Positions 1 through 11,592 of a stretch of DNA of 64,000 nucleotides are shown here, piece after piece (position 1 is the first letter of the stretch; every line of letters starts with the position of its first letter). The notes beneath the pieces were generated by a model. The model worked only from the letters and a program-made list of their open reading frames with translations. It was not told the origin of the DNA and made no database searches. The stretch is from Antedon mediterranea (Eukaryota > Echinodermata > Crinoidea > Comatulida > Antedonidae), in NCBI RefSeq assembly GCF_964355755.1, contig NC_092673.1:563001-627000 (forward strand), read 5' to 3'. The translations under genes were made by a program, and so were the position numbers.

Positions 1-3000
1 TATTTAAAACATTTTAATTGATTTCTTGATATTTAATTTGTCAATACCCATAAACTAATTAATAATGACAAACCAAATACATTGATAGATCATCATCTTG
101 TTGTCTTGCTTGAAGTATCGAAATATTGGCCTAGCAAATCAGGGAAATCAAACTATCATTAGCCTATTTTCATAGACAGTCTTTAATATTATTAATTTTT
201 TTAATTTAGCGATGCTATACCATTATGACGCGCGCGTGTAAAATTCATAATCATCAACATGTATACGCGCACGTTTAATTGACATTGTAATGTATACGCG
301 CGCGTTAATTGTGTGTTGCCACTATCACAAATGATCAAACCGACACATAACCGTCTGATGCTATAGGCAGAACCAGCATGTTTAGGGTGGTTTGTAATTA
401 TATGATGCCTCTGAAAATGTTGTCACTTGGCAGTTTGACTTGAGGGCATAGGTATTTTAGAATTTCCCATCATATACCATAACTGCACGGCGAAAACGTG
501 CGCTTAGGGTGTATTGTGTATTCCAAGAAATATAAGTCCTTTAAGTTCGATAACCGTAGGCCAAAGGTTAAAACGAAAAGTTAAAGAAATGAAGGCGAAA
601 CGTCCTCTACTCTCCAAAAAAACCTTAATATTCCCGTATCCTAACAAATATATATAAATACGGTAGTTTTAAGATCTAAAATACCTTTTTTTCTTATTAA
701 ATTAATACAAAAATATATATAATTACAATACAAGATATTTCATAACAATCGTCTTAGAAGAGTAGGCAATTTTCCGTCATTCATAATTCACCTGTGACCA
801 TTTTAAACGAACAAAATGGACTCCGGTTACTTTTACGTTGCCTTTATCCAAACGTAATGCGTTTACACGCTCAACGTCATAAACGCGTCAAGCGTAATGA
901 ACATACGCGTACAATACTCAACGCTTGATGTCGCATACAAACCGAATGAGTTAGGCATACAAGCCCTTGATTTTCGCGTCGAAGAAATAGTTGTCTTTGA
1001 TCTGCGAACAACCCAATCCTTGTGGTAGAAGTGTCTTAAGCACGTACGCACTGTCACCTAAGCCTTCCCCTGACAATCACGAAACCTATCAACACCACTT
1101 CCCCCTCCCTGCCTTGCATTCGTTTCGATAGCTTTCGAAAACTCCTCTGGGCGTGTTTGACAGCTTCGCGCCCCGTCCATAATTGTGGATATACAACAGG
1201 GCTTGAGTCATTCGGAAGTACTTCGCACGTCTGCTGGCTCGGTTAATTCCAGAACTGTCAAACATCGAAAAACCTATATCAAGTGCTGTTAATAACTACT
1301 ACATTGATATTAAACAGCAATAAACCCGGTGGGTTAATTACACGACCATTATATTGCACACATAGAATCTGGCACGTTTTTAATTTGCATAATTCTTATT
1401 TCCGTTCAGGGCAAAAGATCGTGTCTTCGGTGTTTTTAAGTAGTGAAACACAACCGGCCGCGGGGATTTGGCGCAAATAAATATTGGGTTTGAAACGGGC
1501 TTGTAATTACAGAAATACATACTACAGTGTACCGTATATCTTTTGAGGTGCGAATGTGCGTATTTTGGCGATAATGTAATTAGTATACATCTGCATATCT
1601 AGACTTAAGTACGCCTATGTTGTTAGCATCAGTGTACGTGCTGCCTCGATATCAATCTTTAACCCTTTGATGTGTTTTTATTTTCTGTCGGATTTTTATT
1701 AAGAGTCGCTACGTCACACAAATCCTTACAACAACCCAATCGGCACTACGATATGCGTCATTGGTTTTACGCTTGCGCAAAGTTCTTACGTATAATATAT
1801 TGCGTCCTGTTCGTTATCATTGACCCAAAAAGTAATTATTGAGAGGAGAATAGTGTGGTGTGAAAATACCGTCATAATTTGTCTCTGAATTCTATTATGG
1901 ATGAATGAACCGCTGCATATGAAAGTGTAGATCATGTTTTTCAATATTTCATCTGTTGCCTGAAAATGATGTGAGCGACACGGCAAAAATATAATCTGCG
2001 CGAGGTTCAATTGTGATGATTCACGGTGAATTGGGTTTTCTTGATTGATGGGTACGGAGAAGGTCTGTAAACAGTTGCGTGAAGGGGTACCCACCCCCGT
2101 CATACCATGGTAGTTAGTTCAAGGGGAACGATCAAGGCGAACAATCAAGGCGAACATTCTGACATTGATTGACATTTTGCCATTATTTTACAGTTCTGTT
2201 CTTGTAACGTTTCCTCTAAAATTTCCATCAGGGACGAGTGAAAGTATTGTAAATCGCCTCTTATAAACCTTACTGGTAACAAATGAGTGAGGTGTACGAA
2301 CTAAATAATGTAGGCCTATGACTCTGTATAATTCAATAGAAACGCGTGTAATTCCATAGTTAATATTTGCGTGTCACTTTGACTGAACATTCACTTTTTA
2401 ATGCATAAGTTATGACTAAAATGGACTTGATCATACTCCCACCTGCTGTCCCGTGCTTTAGGCTGTGATAGTGTTCGGTAAGAGGAAGATATGATATTAT
2501 TAGTCTGCGATCCTTCGGGGCTTTATCTGACATGAGTAGGTCACACTACTGTTTTTGTGTGTTATATGGTTCTTTATTCCGTCGGTTTGGATGTTAGTCC
2601 AATTTGACTGCTAACATTCCAATTTAGTTGCGACCACTTCTTTGATAGTGTGTCTTTTATTTTGTACATTATTTTCAAAACGTATCTGTAAAACGGACTT
2701 GTGTTTAACAAGTTACATTACATGGTTTTTCTAGCCGCACACAATTAGGGTAATAAAATATGCAGTTGAAATTGGTGCTGAGGGGATCGTAAACATATTG
2801 TAGTTATATTGCTACATGTTGTTTTTGAGTTTGGCAGACGTGATAGCCCCCCTGGAGGGTATATGCGCACCAGATGGTGTCTCAAACAATCAACATCTGT
2901 AGTGTGTAGTTTAATTTATTTTTACTGACTACATTTACTCATATTTCACAATTATGGAAATTGAAGTATTTATGGCTTGTTAATATTTCACACCAAGCGG

Positions 3001-6000
3001 CTCTACGTACATCTGGGTACGTAACCCGACATTGGTTCTCCCTCAATCACGTGACACGTACGATATAAATAAGAATGATTGCGAGAATCTACGCTTTTTT
3101 TTTATAAAGTATATTAATGTGTAATGATGGATGTCTAGGCGTACGTGCGTTGAAAGTGATCGAACCCAATACCGTAATGTAGCATCTCACCTATCAACAT
3201 TTAAATTACAATGTAATTAAATTACATATAATTAGTGAAACTAATTAATATGGTAATTATAATACAATGATTATATAATATTATGATGTTATTGTTATTG
3301 TTATTGTTATTGTTGGTCTGATGAACTTAAAGGACCGTTTTGGTTTCTAAGATAGAATTCGTGAATAAACCAGTAGAATACTGTACTATCTATATACTAT
3401 AACCAGATGCAAATGTTTTCATGTTTTGGTTAGATTATCGGTGCCGTACCATACTGAAACTAATTAATATGGTAATTAATACAATGATTATTAATCATTA
3501 ATTAATCTACTTTCTCTGGCCGTAACGAGGTCCCATTTACGTTTTCCGACGATCTTCTTTAATTTCATATCACAATCTTTTGAATTTCAGCCATCATTCA
3601 TACTATTACTAATGAACTAATTCTTTCTATCTTGAAATTATATTTGATACAATATGATGCGCACACCTGTTTTGGCGCCATGATTGTTACAGCTATTGTC
3701 TGTCGGCGAAAATAAAGAAGAAAATGTCCTTAGCATGCGAAGTATAAAGAGTCGTCTTATAATAACGTATTTGTCGCGTGTTATAGATAATCATTGATAT
3801 TACACACATCAAAATTCGTCGCATACAATTTGAATCTATTGCCTTACAAAGGTGTACCATTAGTTGCCATTGGTTACAGAAAAATATCCAGATGTTCCAA
3901 GTAATTTCGTCACGCTTTGTGATCACATACGTTTACGTCATGCTCTGTTTGGAATCATTCAAGCTTGACGATATTAAGTTCTTTTTTTTTGTCGAGAATG
4001 ATTCGGCCATCTTAATGTTTGATTTGCCAATAATATCATGAATATATTCACTGATTGATAATTCGGTAAATTGTAATAATATTTCTTCATAAAATCACTC
4101 GAAAATATGCGATAATTTTGTATCATAATTAATTAAACTGTAGGCTTAATCTTCAAATTTTACTCGATAAATGCACCAGTTTCTTGAATTGCTTTACTAT
4201 CGCTAATTAATCAGCCTGGCCATTCAATTAAATACAATTATTAACCAAAGTTGCTCTGAATACAATGAAGCACATAGCCAGCTGCATCAAGCCACAATGC
4301 ATGAATTAAGTACCGTGATTGCCTCCTCCTCTTTGTTCGCAGTTAAATTATAATTTTCAGTAACGAATTAGCAAAGGTACGTTTCTGCTGATTTCGCCCT
4401 CTATCGATCACTCTTACATGTTAACTTTTTTAAGTAAATGAATTTGTTATAAATTCTGGTCTAGTTCGTAATTTTTTTGTGTAAAATAAAATTACAGACT
4501 TAACCAATTTTTACGGAATTTAATCATTACATTTAGTCAGAGAGAATTCGTTCCATATTTAGTAATATTCGTGAAATCGTACTGTTTTGAATAAATATTT
4601 TTATCATTATAGGCCTACTGCTTGTATATTCGTTTTCTTATCTCCATTATTGTACATTTATTTCTATATCACCGTATTGATTTTTTTTTTTTTTGCAGAC
4701 GGATCTGTGATGGTTAATAGAGGGCGGTATGCAAGATTAGTGTCATGAAGTACATGAAGCGAAGGGTCGTCGACTTGGTCTCTCAAATTCCGTCCCTATA
4801 CTTGAAGTGCTAATTGTAACATTTGTTGTAAATTATATCGTTTTATTACAGTATTGAATATGTACAGTATATTTAATGTCTGCAAACTTAGTTAATTTAT
4901 TATCAAAGTCTTTAGTTATATTTTATTTATTTATATCATCAAAATTACATCATATTATAGTACACTATTTATCTTCCCTCCATGACTTTTTAAAATTAAT
5001 ATTTGATTTAATAGTATATCGTAATTGGTATTTTTTAAAGAATCCATCATATGTTATTAGCCAAGCCCGTTGCGTACGTGTGATGTCATGTATAACACAC
5101 CAGAACCGCAACATTTGACGCGCGTGTCTAAATGCTGATGATAATGGTCAATTTTGGGTACGCGCGCGTCAATTGTTTCTCTGCATGGTGGTTTTATGGC
5201 TCTCCATTATGCTTTTTTCAAACTATGTTTTCAATATCCGTCCCACTAAATTTTGGTCGTCGTTGAACGTCTGAAGAACGTGGCCCTTCTTTTACTCGTC
5301 CTTACTATTAATTGTCATCAAAGGTTTTAGAATTCTTTGGAAAATGATGATTATTTAGTTTTATTTCCGTCCTATATCTTCTACAATGGTGACTTCCGTC
5401 CTACTGCGCATGACATGCAGCAAATTTACATATTTCAAAAGATCTCTCCCTTTTGCTTACCACGTTGTCCTCGGGTTTAAAATCCCTTAATTATTTGCAA
5501 ACCACATATATATCTTGCTCTATATTCTTACATTATCGTATTTTTAAAAAAATTGTGGACCTACGATTGTTTTTCCACTCAAATTAAATGTTTCTACACT
5601 GATCCTATTAGTTATTTTAGGTTTAATGCAATATGTACCTTAATGAAATCAGCGTAATCAACACTTAAGTTTATACTTTGTGCAAATAATAGATTTAGTT
5701 AAAATTGTTGTGTAAATGTCTAAAATTCATAATAGATTATCTAATTATATGTGTAGGCTTAGTACTACTGAGTAGTAGACTGAGTATGCTAGTAAATTAA
5801 AGGTGCGCCCCTTACGTCGTCGTTAAGGTAATTGCACTGGTATCAGATTTGATCTATTGAAAAAGATATTGCATAACATTCACATCGATTTTTTTTATAC
5901 ATTATTGCTTAGTACAAATTTCTGATTACGTCAGGATTTTTACTGATGTTCGTTGTTCACAACTCATTTAGTTAGAACGTTGTTCCAAAACGTTCAAAAC

Positions 6001-6640
6001 GGTTGTATTACTCTGGCCTTTACTAATTAGTAAGAATAGGCTGTAGATCCTACTTTTTATTCCTTTGATTCGTTGCAAATTCTCGCTACTGTTAGTATGT
6101 TCATGGTCAGTAGTTGAATTATAATATTAATTTGATGATTGTATAATGACTAAAGTTAATTATTGATATACCGCCCTCTAAAAACTGATGTCATTGAACT
6201 TTTACACGTATTTTGTAAATCTTGTTACTAGTCATCATTGATTGTAATTTTATATAATTGGACTCGTACAGGGTTTTGTCTTTACTGTAATGATCGGGTG
6301 CTTATCGACCCGTGAGCCCTTGAGGACTAATAACTACTTAACAAATTCTGCAATATTAAGATTTTTACAACGTAATTTATTCAAGTTTTAAATTCTTATG
6401 CTTTTACGTAACGTAATTCAGTTCAACTCGATGTAATTGCACTGCTTAAATTATTAGTGCATCGATGCTAGAATAAAAGAACATCTGAAATATAATGGCT
6501 ATGTATCGTTATTCATGCAGCAACACTTCACTATTTGACGTCGAGTAACCGAAAAGATTTTTTATATCTAGTTAATGTTAATATTTTTTGAACGACAGGT
6601 TTGCGACATAACGCTGGATTCTAACTAGACGTACGGAATT
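1..6640. other. intergenic, no gene recognised
   Basis: No open frame here looks coding; the longest is about 105 codons and has no recognisable motif. The stretch is AT-rich. Alternating CG-rich words such as acgcgcgcgt occur near 228-305 and 5117-5170. A (GTTATT)n microsatellite lies at about 3285-3315, and a roughly 30-bp direct repeat (AACTAATTAATATGGTAATT) occurs near 3239 and again near 3461. I see no RNA gene. Confidence 0.6.
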
Positions 6641-6644
6641 GAAT

Positions 6645-7076
6645 GGCGCGCACACACTAAACGCAAGCAATGTGGTTCCCAAGTAATGTTGACCAATCAT
6701 AATGCGATGGGTCGTCCGAACTGTCTCGTTTGCGCTTTGCGCACGTCGTTGCGTTGGTTGCACTAAGACGCAGCGCACTGACGTAAACGTAACGCAAGCT
6801 AGTTGACCAATGACAAACGCAGTTCGAATAATTCATCGCTTGTGAAGCTTGGTTCCCACTAGAACGTAACGCAAGGACGTAAATGCAACGCAAGCGTTTT
6901 AACCAATGACAAGCGAAGTTATAGACAGTTAGCAATCACAAGCGAATAAGCCATCGCTTGTGATTGGTCAATTCACTTGCGTTGCGTTACGTCCTTGTGT
7001 TGCGTCGCTAGTGGGAACCACGCTTAAAAGACCAAATTACGTCTTTGCGTTGCGTCCTAGTGGGAACCAAGCTTAA
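6645..7076. repeat. cluster of palindromic MITEs, family B
   Basis: At 6845-7026 lies a near-palindrome. Its left end reads AAGCTTGGTTCCCACTAG and its right end is the reverse complement, CTAGTGGGAACCACGCTT. Inside both ends are inverted AACGCAAGGACGTAA-type words and the core CCAATCACAAGCG. A second right end (CTAGTGGGAACCAAGCTT) follows at about 7058-7075, and a diverged left part lies at 6655-6840, so copies appear nested or tandem. Relatives occur at 20533-20730 and 61911-62060. There is no coding capacity, which fits a non-autonomous DNA transposon; the superfamily is not assigned. Confidence 0.75.
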
Positions 7077-7430
7077 GCTGGTTAATTCCTGCGTTTATTT
7101 TTACTGTTACCATATCCATACATTTTAAATTCAAAACATTGTCAACCGGAATTGATTTTCTATATAATTCGCTACTTTCATCAATGTATTCAGTAGTTAA
7201 AGCCTGTTACACAAAACATACAAGGACACACGTAATTAATGTAATTAATAAACAATAGGTCACAGGCCGAATATTTTAGGATTCTTCATTAGGACAACGG
7301 AAATATGTTTACTCGCCTAATTAGAACTATTGTATATAATTATCGTACTAGAGATCTTTTATGTAATATTACTAACATTATTTTGATTATGCCATGTGTT
7401 GCAGTATTATGAGCAACATAATAAACTGAA

Positions 7431-7796
7431 TGAACTTATGAACAAAAGAACGAATGAACGAATGAATGAACGAACGAACGAAACGACGAATGAATGAACG
7501 AACAAACGAATGAACGAACGAACGAAACGACGAATGAATGAATGAACGAACGAACGAACGAACGATCTAACGAACGAACGAACGACGAATGAATGAATGA
7601 ACGAACGATCTAACGAATGAACGAACGAAAGACGAATGAACGAACGAACGAACGACGAATAAACAAACAAACGAACGACGAATAAACGAACAAACGAACG
7701 ACGAATGAACGAACGAACGAACGACGAATGAACGAACGAACGAACGAACGAACGATCTAACGAACGAACGAATGAATGAACGAACGAATGATGAAT
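7431..7796. repeat. GAAC/GAAT tetranucleotide microsatellite
   Basis: About 365 bp of imperfect GAAC, GAAT and GAAA tetramers, broken by occasional ACGAC and ATCTAAC units. The minus strand stays open for 130 codons (repeating S-F-V-R-S-type peptides), but this is a by-product of the repeat and not a gene. Confidence 0.9.
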
Positions 7797-8327
7797 CAAT
7801 AGTAAAAGTAAAGCCAGGTTTTCAAAGTTTTAATTTTATTTTTTCACCGTACTTATGAAATTAGACACAATACTTTATGAAAAATAATAATAATATGCAC
7901 TTTTAACACAAATATCATAAGTAGATTACCTTCCACTACAAACATATAGTGTCACAAAACAATCTAATTGCACGGCCTTGCGACCTGGTAAATGTGAACT
8001 GAATATCAATAGAACGTTAATAATAATTGTTACAATTCGTACACCTGAAAATAATATGAATATTTATAGAAAACGGAACTATAATGCGGATGAGGTGCGA
8101 GAGCCCGCAGTGAGTTATATAAATAGACGGTCGTGTAAACACGGTTTATTAAAACAATTTTGTCATTTGTGGTTGGTGGTCGTGGTGGTACAATGACTGA
8201 ATTATTAAAATTTGTGACAAAATTGTGAATTAATGTCTTTAAAGTTGCTTAAACTTGCTGTCGTTACTATATAAGACTTTCTAACAGCAAAATAGCATTT
8301 AAAAAATGGACGAAATAATTCTGTAAT

Positions 8328-9602
8328 TCAAAATCGAGCCAGCCGGCCTTGTTTTGTAGATTGCCTGCACCGTTTACAACGACCAAATAGAATTTTTGCA
8401 AATGCTTGTCTAAAATCGCGATTAAAAATGGTATAGATAATTGGGTTGAGCATACTGTTGATGTAACCCACCCACGTGATGAATTGAACTAACTGTGGGC
8501 TAACTGAACAAGATGAACAAAAAGGCAGGATGACGTACATAAGAAAAAAAGGAAACCAACAGATACTGAAACATCCTACGATAATACCAAGTGTTCGAGC
8601 CGCTTTTCTTTCTTTCTTCAAGTTAATCTTTTGCTGTTGTTGTTTATGTTGGTCGATCAAACTCCACACTTCTCCTACTCGAACGACTCCTTGTTGTATC
8701 TGACTTGATGTTTTTTCGTTTTCATCCACCGCTACGTATAAAGGCTCTAACGATCGACGCTCACGAGATTTCGAAAAACTGGTGTTTTTTGAAGATTGAA
8801 AGTTTGCTCGCTTTACTGAAGCTTTCTTGATTGGACTATAACTTTGAAGATCTGTTAATTCCATTTCACTTTGTTCAGAAAAGTGTGTTTCACACTCCTC
8901 CTTTTTACGAATAGAATTCTTCTTAATTGTATTTGTCTTCAATCTTAAACTTATCCGCGCGGCCCAGTATATTCGTAAATAAACTATGCTCATTAGTAAA
9001 AACGGTAAAAAGAAAGAACTCAACGACGACAGAATTATGTATATTTTTTCATCTGACAGATTGCACTGTGCGTCTTCTATGTTATCGTATGAATAGCGTT
9101 CGTGGTCATCTAACCAAAATAACGGCGGCACAGAGACTAGGATACTCACTATCCAAACTACCGCTATCGCGGTCAGTACGCGGCAACGCGTTCGTTTTGC
9201 GGCGTAATTGATGGAATCAGTAATCGCCCAATATCGATCTAAAGCTATTGCACAAAGGTTTAAAATAGACGCTGTACATAAACATACATCTAACGTACGC
9301 CATAGGTCACATACTGTAAAACTCATCGGCCAATATCCTATTAAGTAATAATACACACTTATCGGAAGAACAAAAACAGCAACCGTCAAATCGGCAGCGG
9401 CAAGCGAAACGATAAAATAGTTTTGAACAGTTTGTAATGCTCGTTGCGTAACAATGGACACAATAACAAGAATGTTACCGATAATTGTTGTAATGATAAT
9501 AATAGATAACGTGAGAGTGATCAGTCCGATCTTGTAACTGTCCCACGTCCATCTCTCGTCCGGCTCTGTAGTCGTAGCTGTAAAATTGAAGAATTCCGTC
9601 AT
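8328..9602 (-). CDS. aminergic GPCR, type-1 tyramine/octopamine receptor-like
   Basis: Seven-transmembrane class A receptor for a biogenic amine, acting at the plasma membrane. It is intronless in the coding region. The first true ATG is at 9602 (424 aa); the open frame extends 7 codons further only through a TTG. Numbering from that ATG: D105 (3.32, the amine counter-ion) in LDVCLCTASILNL; DRY at 122-124; disulfide cysteines C98 and C180; serines 192, 193 and 196 in TM5 (5.42, 5.43, 5.46, typical of catechol/phenol amine binding); CWFPFF from 348; NPIIY at 386-390. An N-glycosylation site (NFT) lies in the short N-terminus, and C-terminal cysteines could be palmitoylated. TM3/TM6 wording (DRYWAITDSINYA, KAARTLGIIVG) is closest to invertebrate type-1 tyramine receptors. 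The ligand is inferred. A TTACAG directly before the ATG could be a 3' splice site, so a 5' non-coding exon is possible. Confidence 0.88.
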   Translation of the reverse strand: MTEFFNFTATTTEPDERWTWDSYKIGLITLTLSIIIITTIIGNILVIVSIVTQRALQTVQNYFIVSLAAADLTVAVFVLPISVYYYLIGYWPMSFTVCDLWRTLDVCLCTASILNLCAIALDRYWAITDSINYAAKRTRCRVLTAIAVVWIVSILVSVPPLFWLDDHERYSYDNIEDAQCNLSDEKIYIILSSLSSFFLPFLLMSIVYLRIYWAARISLRLKTNTIKKNSIRKKEECETHFSEQSEMELTDLQSYSPIKKASVKRANFQSSKNTSFSKSRERRSLEPLYVAVDENEKTSSQIQQGVVRVGEVWSLIDQHKQQQQKINLKKERKAARTLGIIVGCFSICWFPFFLMYVILPFCSSCSVSPQLVQFITWVGYINSMLNPIIYTIFNRDFRQAFAKILFGRCKRCRQSTKQGRLARF

Positions 9603-9616
9603 CCTGTAATAATATT

Positions 9617-9838
9617 GCGTCAAAATATTGCGTTATCAATATACGGCGTTACGGTATCAATATACGGCGTTACCAATATACTGCGTTACCAATACTGCGT
9701 TACCAATATACTGCGTTATCAATAATACTGCGTTACCAATACTGCGTTACCAATACTGCGTTACCAATATACTGCGTTACCAATATACTGCGGTATCAAT
9801 ATACTGCGTTACCAATTAACTACGTTACGAATATACTG
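9617..9838. repeat. minisatellite upstream of the receptor ATG
   Basis: About 14 tandem units of the pattern (AT)ACTGCGTTACCAAT, mixing 13-14 and 16 bp lengths, with variants GCGTTATCAATATACG near the gene and ACGTTACGAAT at the far end. It begins 15 bp upstream of the receptor start codon, so it lies in the 5' leader or core promoter of that gene. Confidence 0.9.
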
Positions 9839-10400
9839 AAATATCTTTAGAATTAATATTGTTCAACTAATAGCAATATATAACTTCCTTTCCAACAAAT
9901 TCAAAGTATAACAGCTATATGCGTTGTGTTATCGAAAAACGCCCTTCATTCTGGAATGCTTTTGGAAGAAATGCGTTGTTGCTTTCTTGTTTCGAGATTT
10001 TATAAATAATTCTCCTACTGGATAAAATCAGAGAAACTTCTCAACGAAGTGCTAATTAGTCTTGTGGCCTCTGATGATCCAAATCAGGCCAATATTTTGT
10101 AATATAAATTTTACTGGCACCTGATGACGATCCCAATCATATACCTATTTAAAGAAATAATATAGTTTCCAATTAATTGTAGTGTTAAGTGAATGTGTTA
10201 TGTAACAGGTCCAATTACTGTAACCTGTGTCACGCTCTACAGCAAGTGAATACTTGACATTGGCTGTGTAATCCCTAAATACTTTTGATCATTATTTACG
10301 TAATCTTTAAACTCGTTACCTGTAATCGTAACATCCGTGTTGGGTAGCTTATTAGAAATGAGTGTCTTGTTAATTAAGTGTTTCAAGTAATGAGGAGTTA

Positions 10401-10592
10401 TAACGATGGTAAGAAGTCAAGGCAAATAACATTGTTAATTTATGGTGGTAAACCCCCGACAGCAGATGTAACGATGCTAAGAAGTCAAGGCAGATGACAT
10501 TGTTAATTTATGATGGTAAACCTCTGACAACAGAATGTAACGATGCTAAACCACGGACCAGCAACAATTGACATTATTATGTAACGATGGTA
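10401..10592. repeat. 68-69 bp tandem repeat
   Basis: The unit starts TAACGATGGTAAGAAGTCAA and recurs at 10401, 10469 and 10538; the third copy is truncated, and a further TAACGATGG occurs near 10582. Copies 1 and 2 share most bases, including ATTGTTAATTTATG. Confidence 0.85.
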
Positions 10593-11420
10593 GCAAATTT
10601 AAATATTGTGTGTTGATACAATATTATAACGATGATAATAATATTTGCTCATTCCATAAACTACAGCGTGCGTAAGGCGGTGTATGGCATTTTGTGCAGG
10701 TTAGGGAAGACATACAATATGGTCACTAAATGCATTTATGATTTTGCTCTTCCATCATCCAATCTACATGGTAGATGGATTAAGCTATTGTATAACCACG
10801 TGACTATTTGGTGTCGGTTTATTTTTATTTTCTTTATATTTATAATAATGTAGACACTTGTAATTTGTTCTTGAGCTATAGAGAATGTTGTCTTTTTTCC
10901 GAAAGATGAAATGTAATGTAATATCAACCAGTATCGTTTTAAGTTTATAATTAAAATCGTCATTACGGTTAAATATTAAAAGTTGGCTTTATCAATTTAT
11001 TTACGATTTATATCAATCAGCTTTGCATTAACTAATAACATACAAACGTTTAGTCCAAACACTTTATTTTAGCCTTGTTTAACTTGGCTTTATTTCTAAG
11101 CACGTGGATGCTTATTAGTTAAGTGATACTTATAACGAATATCATAGCAAAGTGATAAGGTATAAGTAGTGTCTATTGATTCATTAGACATAAAGTGGAC
11201 ATTATACAACAAGTGTGTTGTTGCTTTGTTTGTGCTTCTACACGTTTTATTAATATTAACATTAAATATTGTGCGGAAAAATGAATAAGTCATTATCACC
11301 ATCTAAGCCTACATCAACCAATCGAGACTCACGCGGGAGTAAAGTGGTTGGCTATACTAACACTGTTTTTATTCTTCATAAAATTGGTAAAAATATGCCA
11401 TATTAGAAAAACGTACCGTA

Positions 11421-11592
11421 TTTTCTTACTGTGTTTATTCTTGTGTGATGTAAGAGTTTATAAGCAACTTATTAATTTGATGTTTAGTTAGTAACAATAT
11501 TGTACCTATTTTCTTACTGTGTTTATTCTTGTGTGATGTAAGAATTGATAAGCAACTTATTAATTTGATGTTTAGTTAGTAACAATATTGCC
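11421..11592. repeat. 88-bp tandem duplication
   Basis: The block from TTTTCTTACTGTGTTTATTC through TTAGTTAGTAACAATATTG occurs twice, starting at 11421 and 11509. Only a few bases differ (for example GAGTTTATAAG versus GAATTGATAAG). It is probably a recent duplication in non-coding DNA. Confidence 0.9.

Noticed and set aside
1655-1690. piggyBac-like TTAACCCTTTGATGTG
   Set aside because: A single terminus with no inverted partner nearby; probably chance.
7407-7799. 130-codon minus-strand open frame
   Set aside because: It lies wholly inside the GAAC/GAAT microsatellite; the peptide is a monotonous S-F-V-R-S repeat.
9603-9623. Seven-codon N-terminal extension of the first receptor
   Set aside because: It would need a TTG start; the ATG at 9602 is the natural start.
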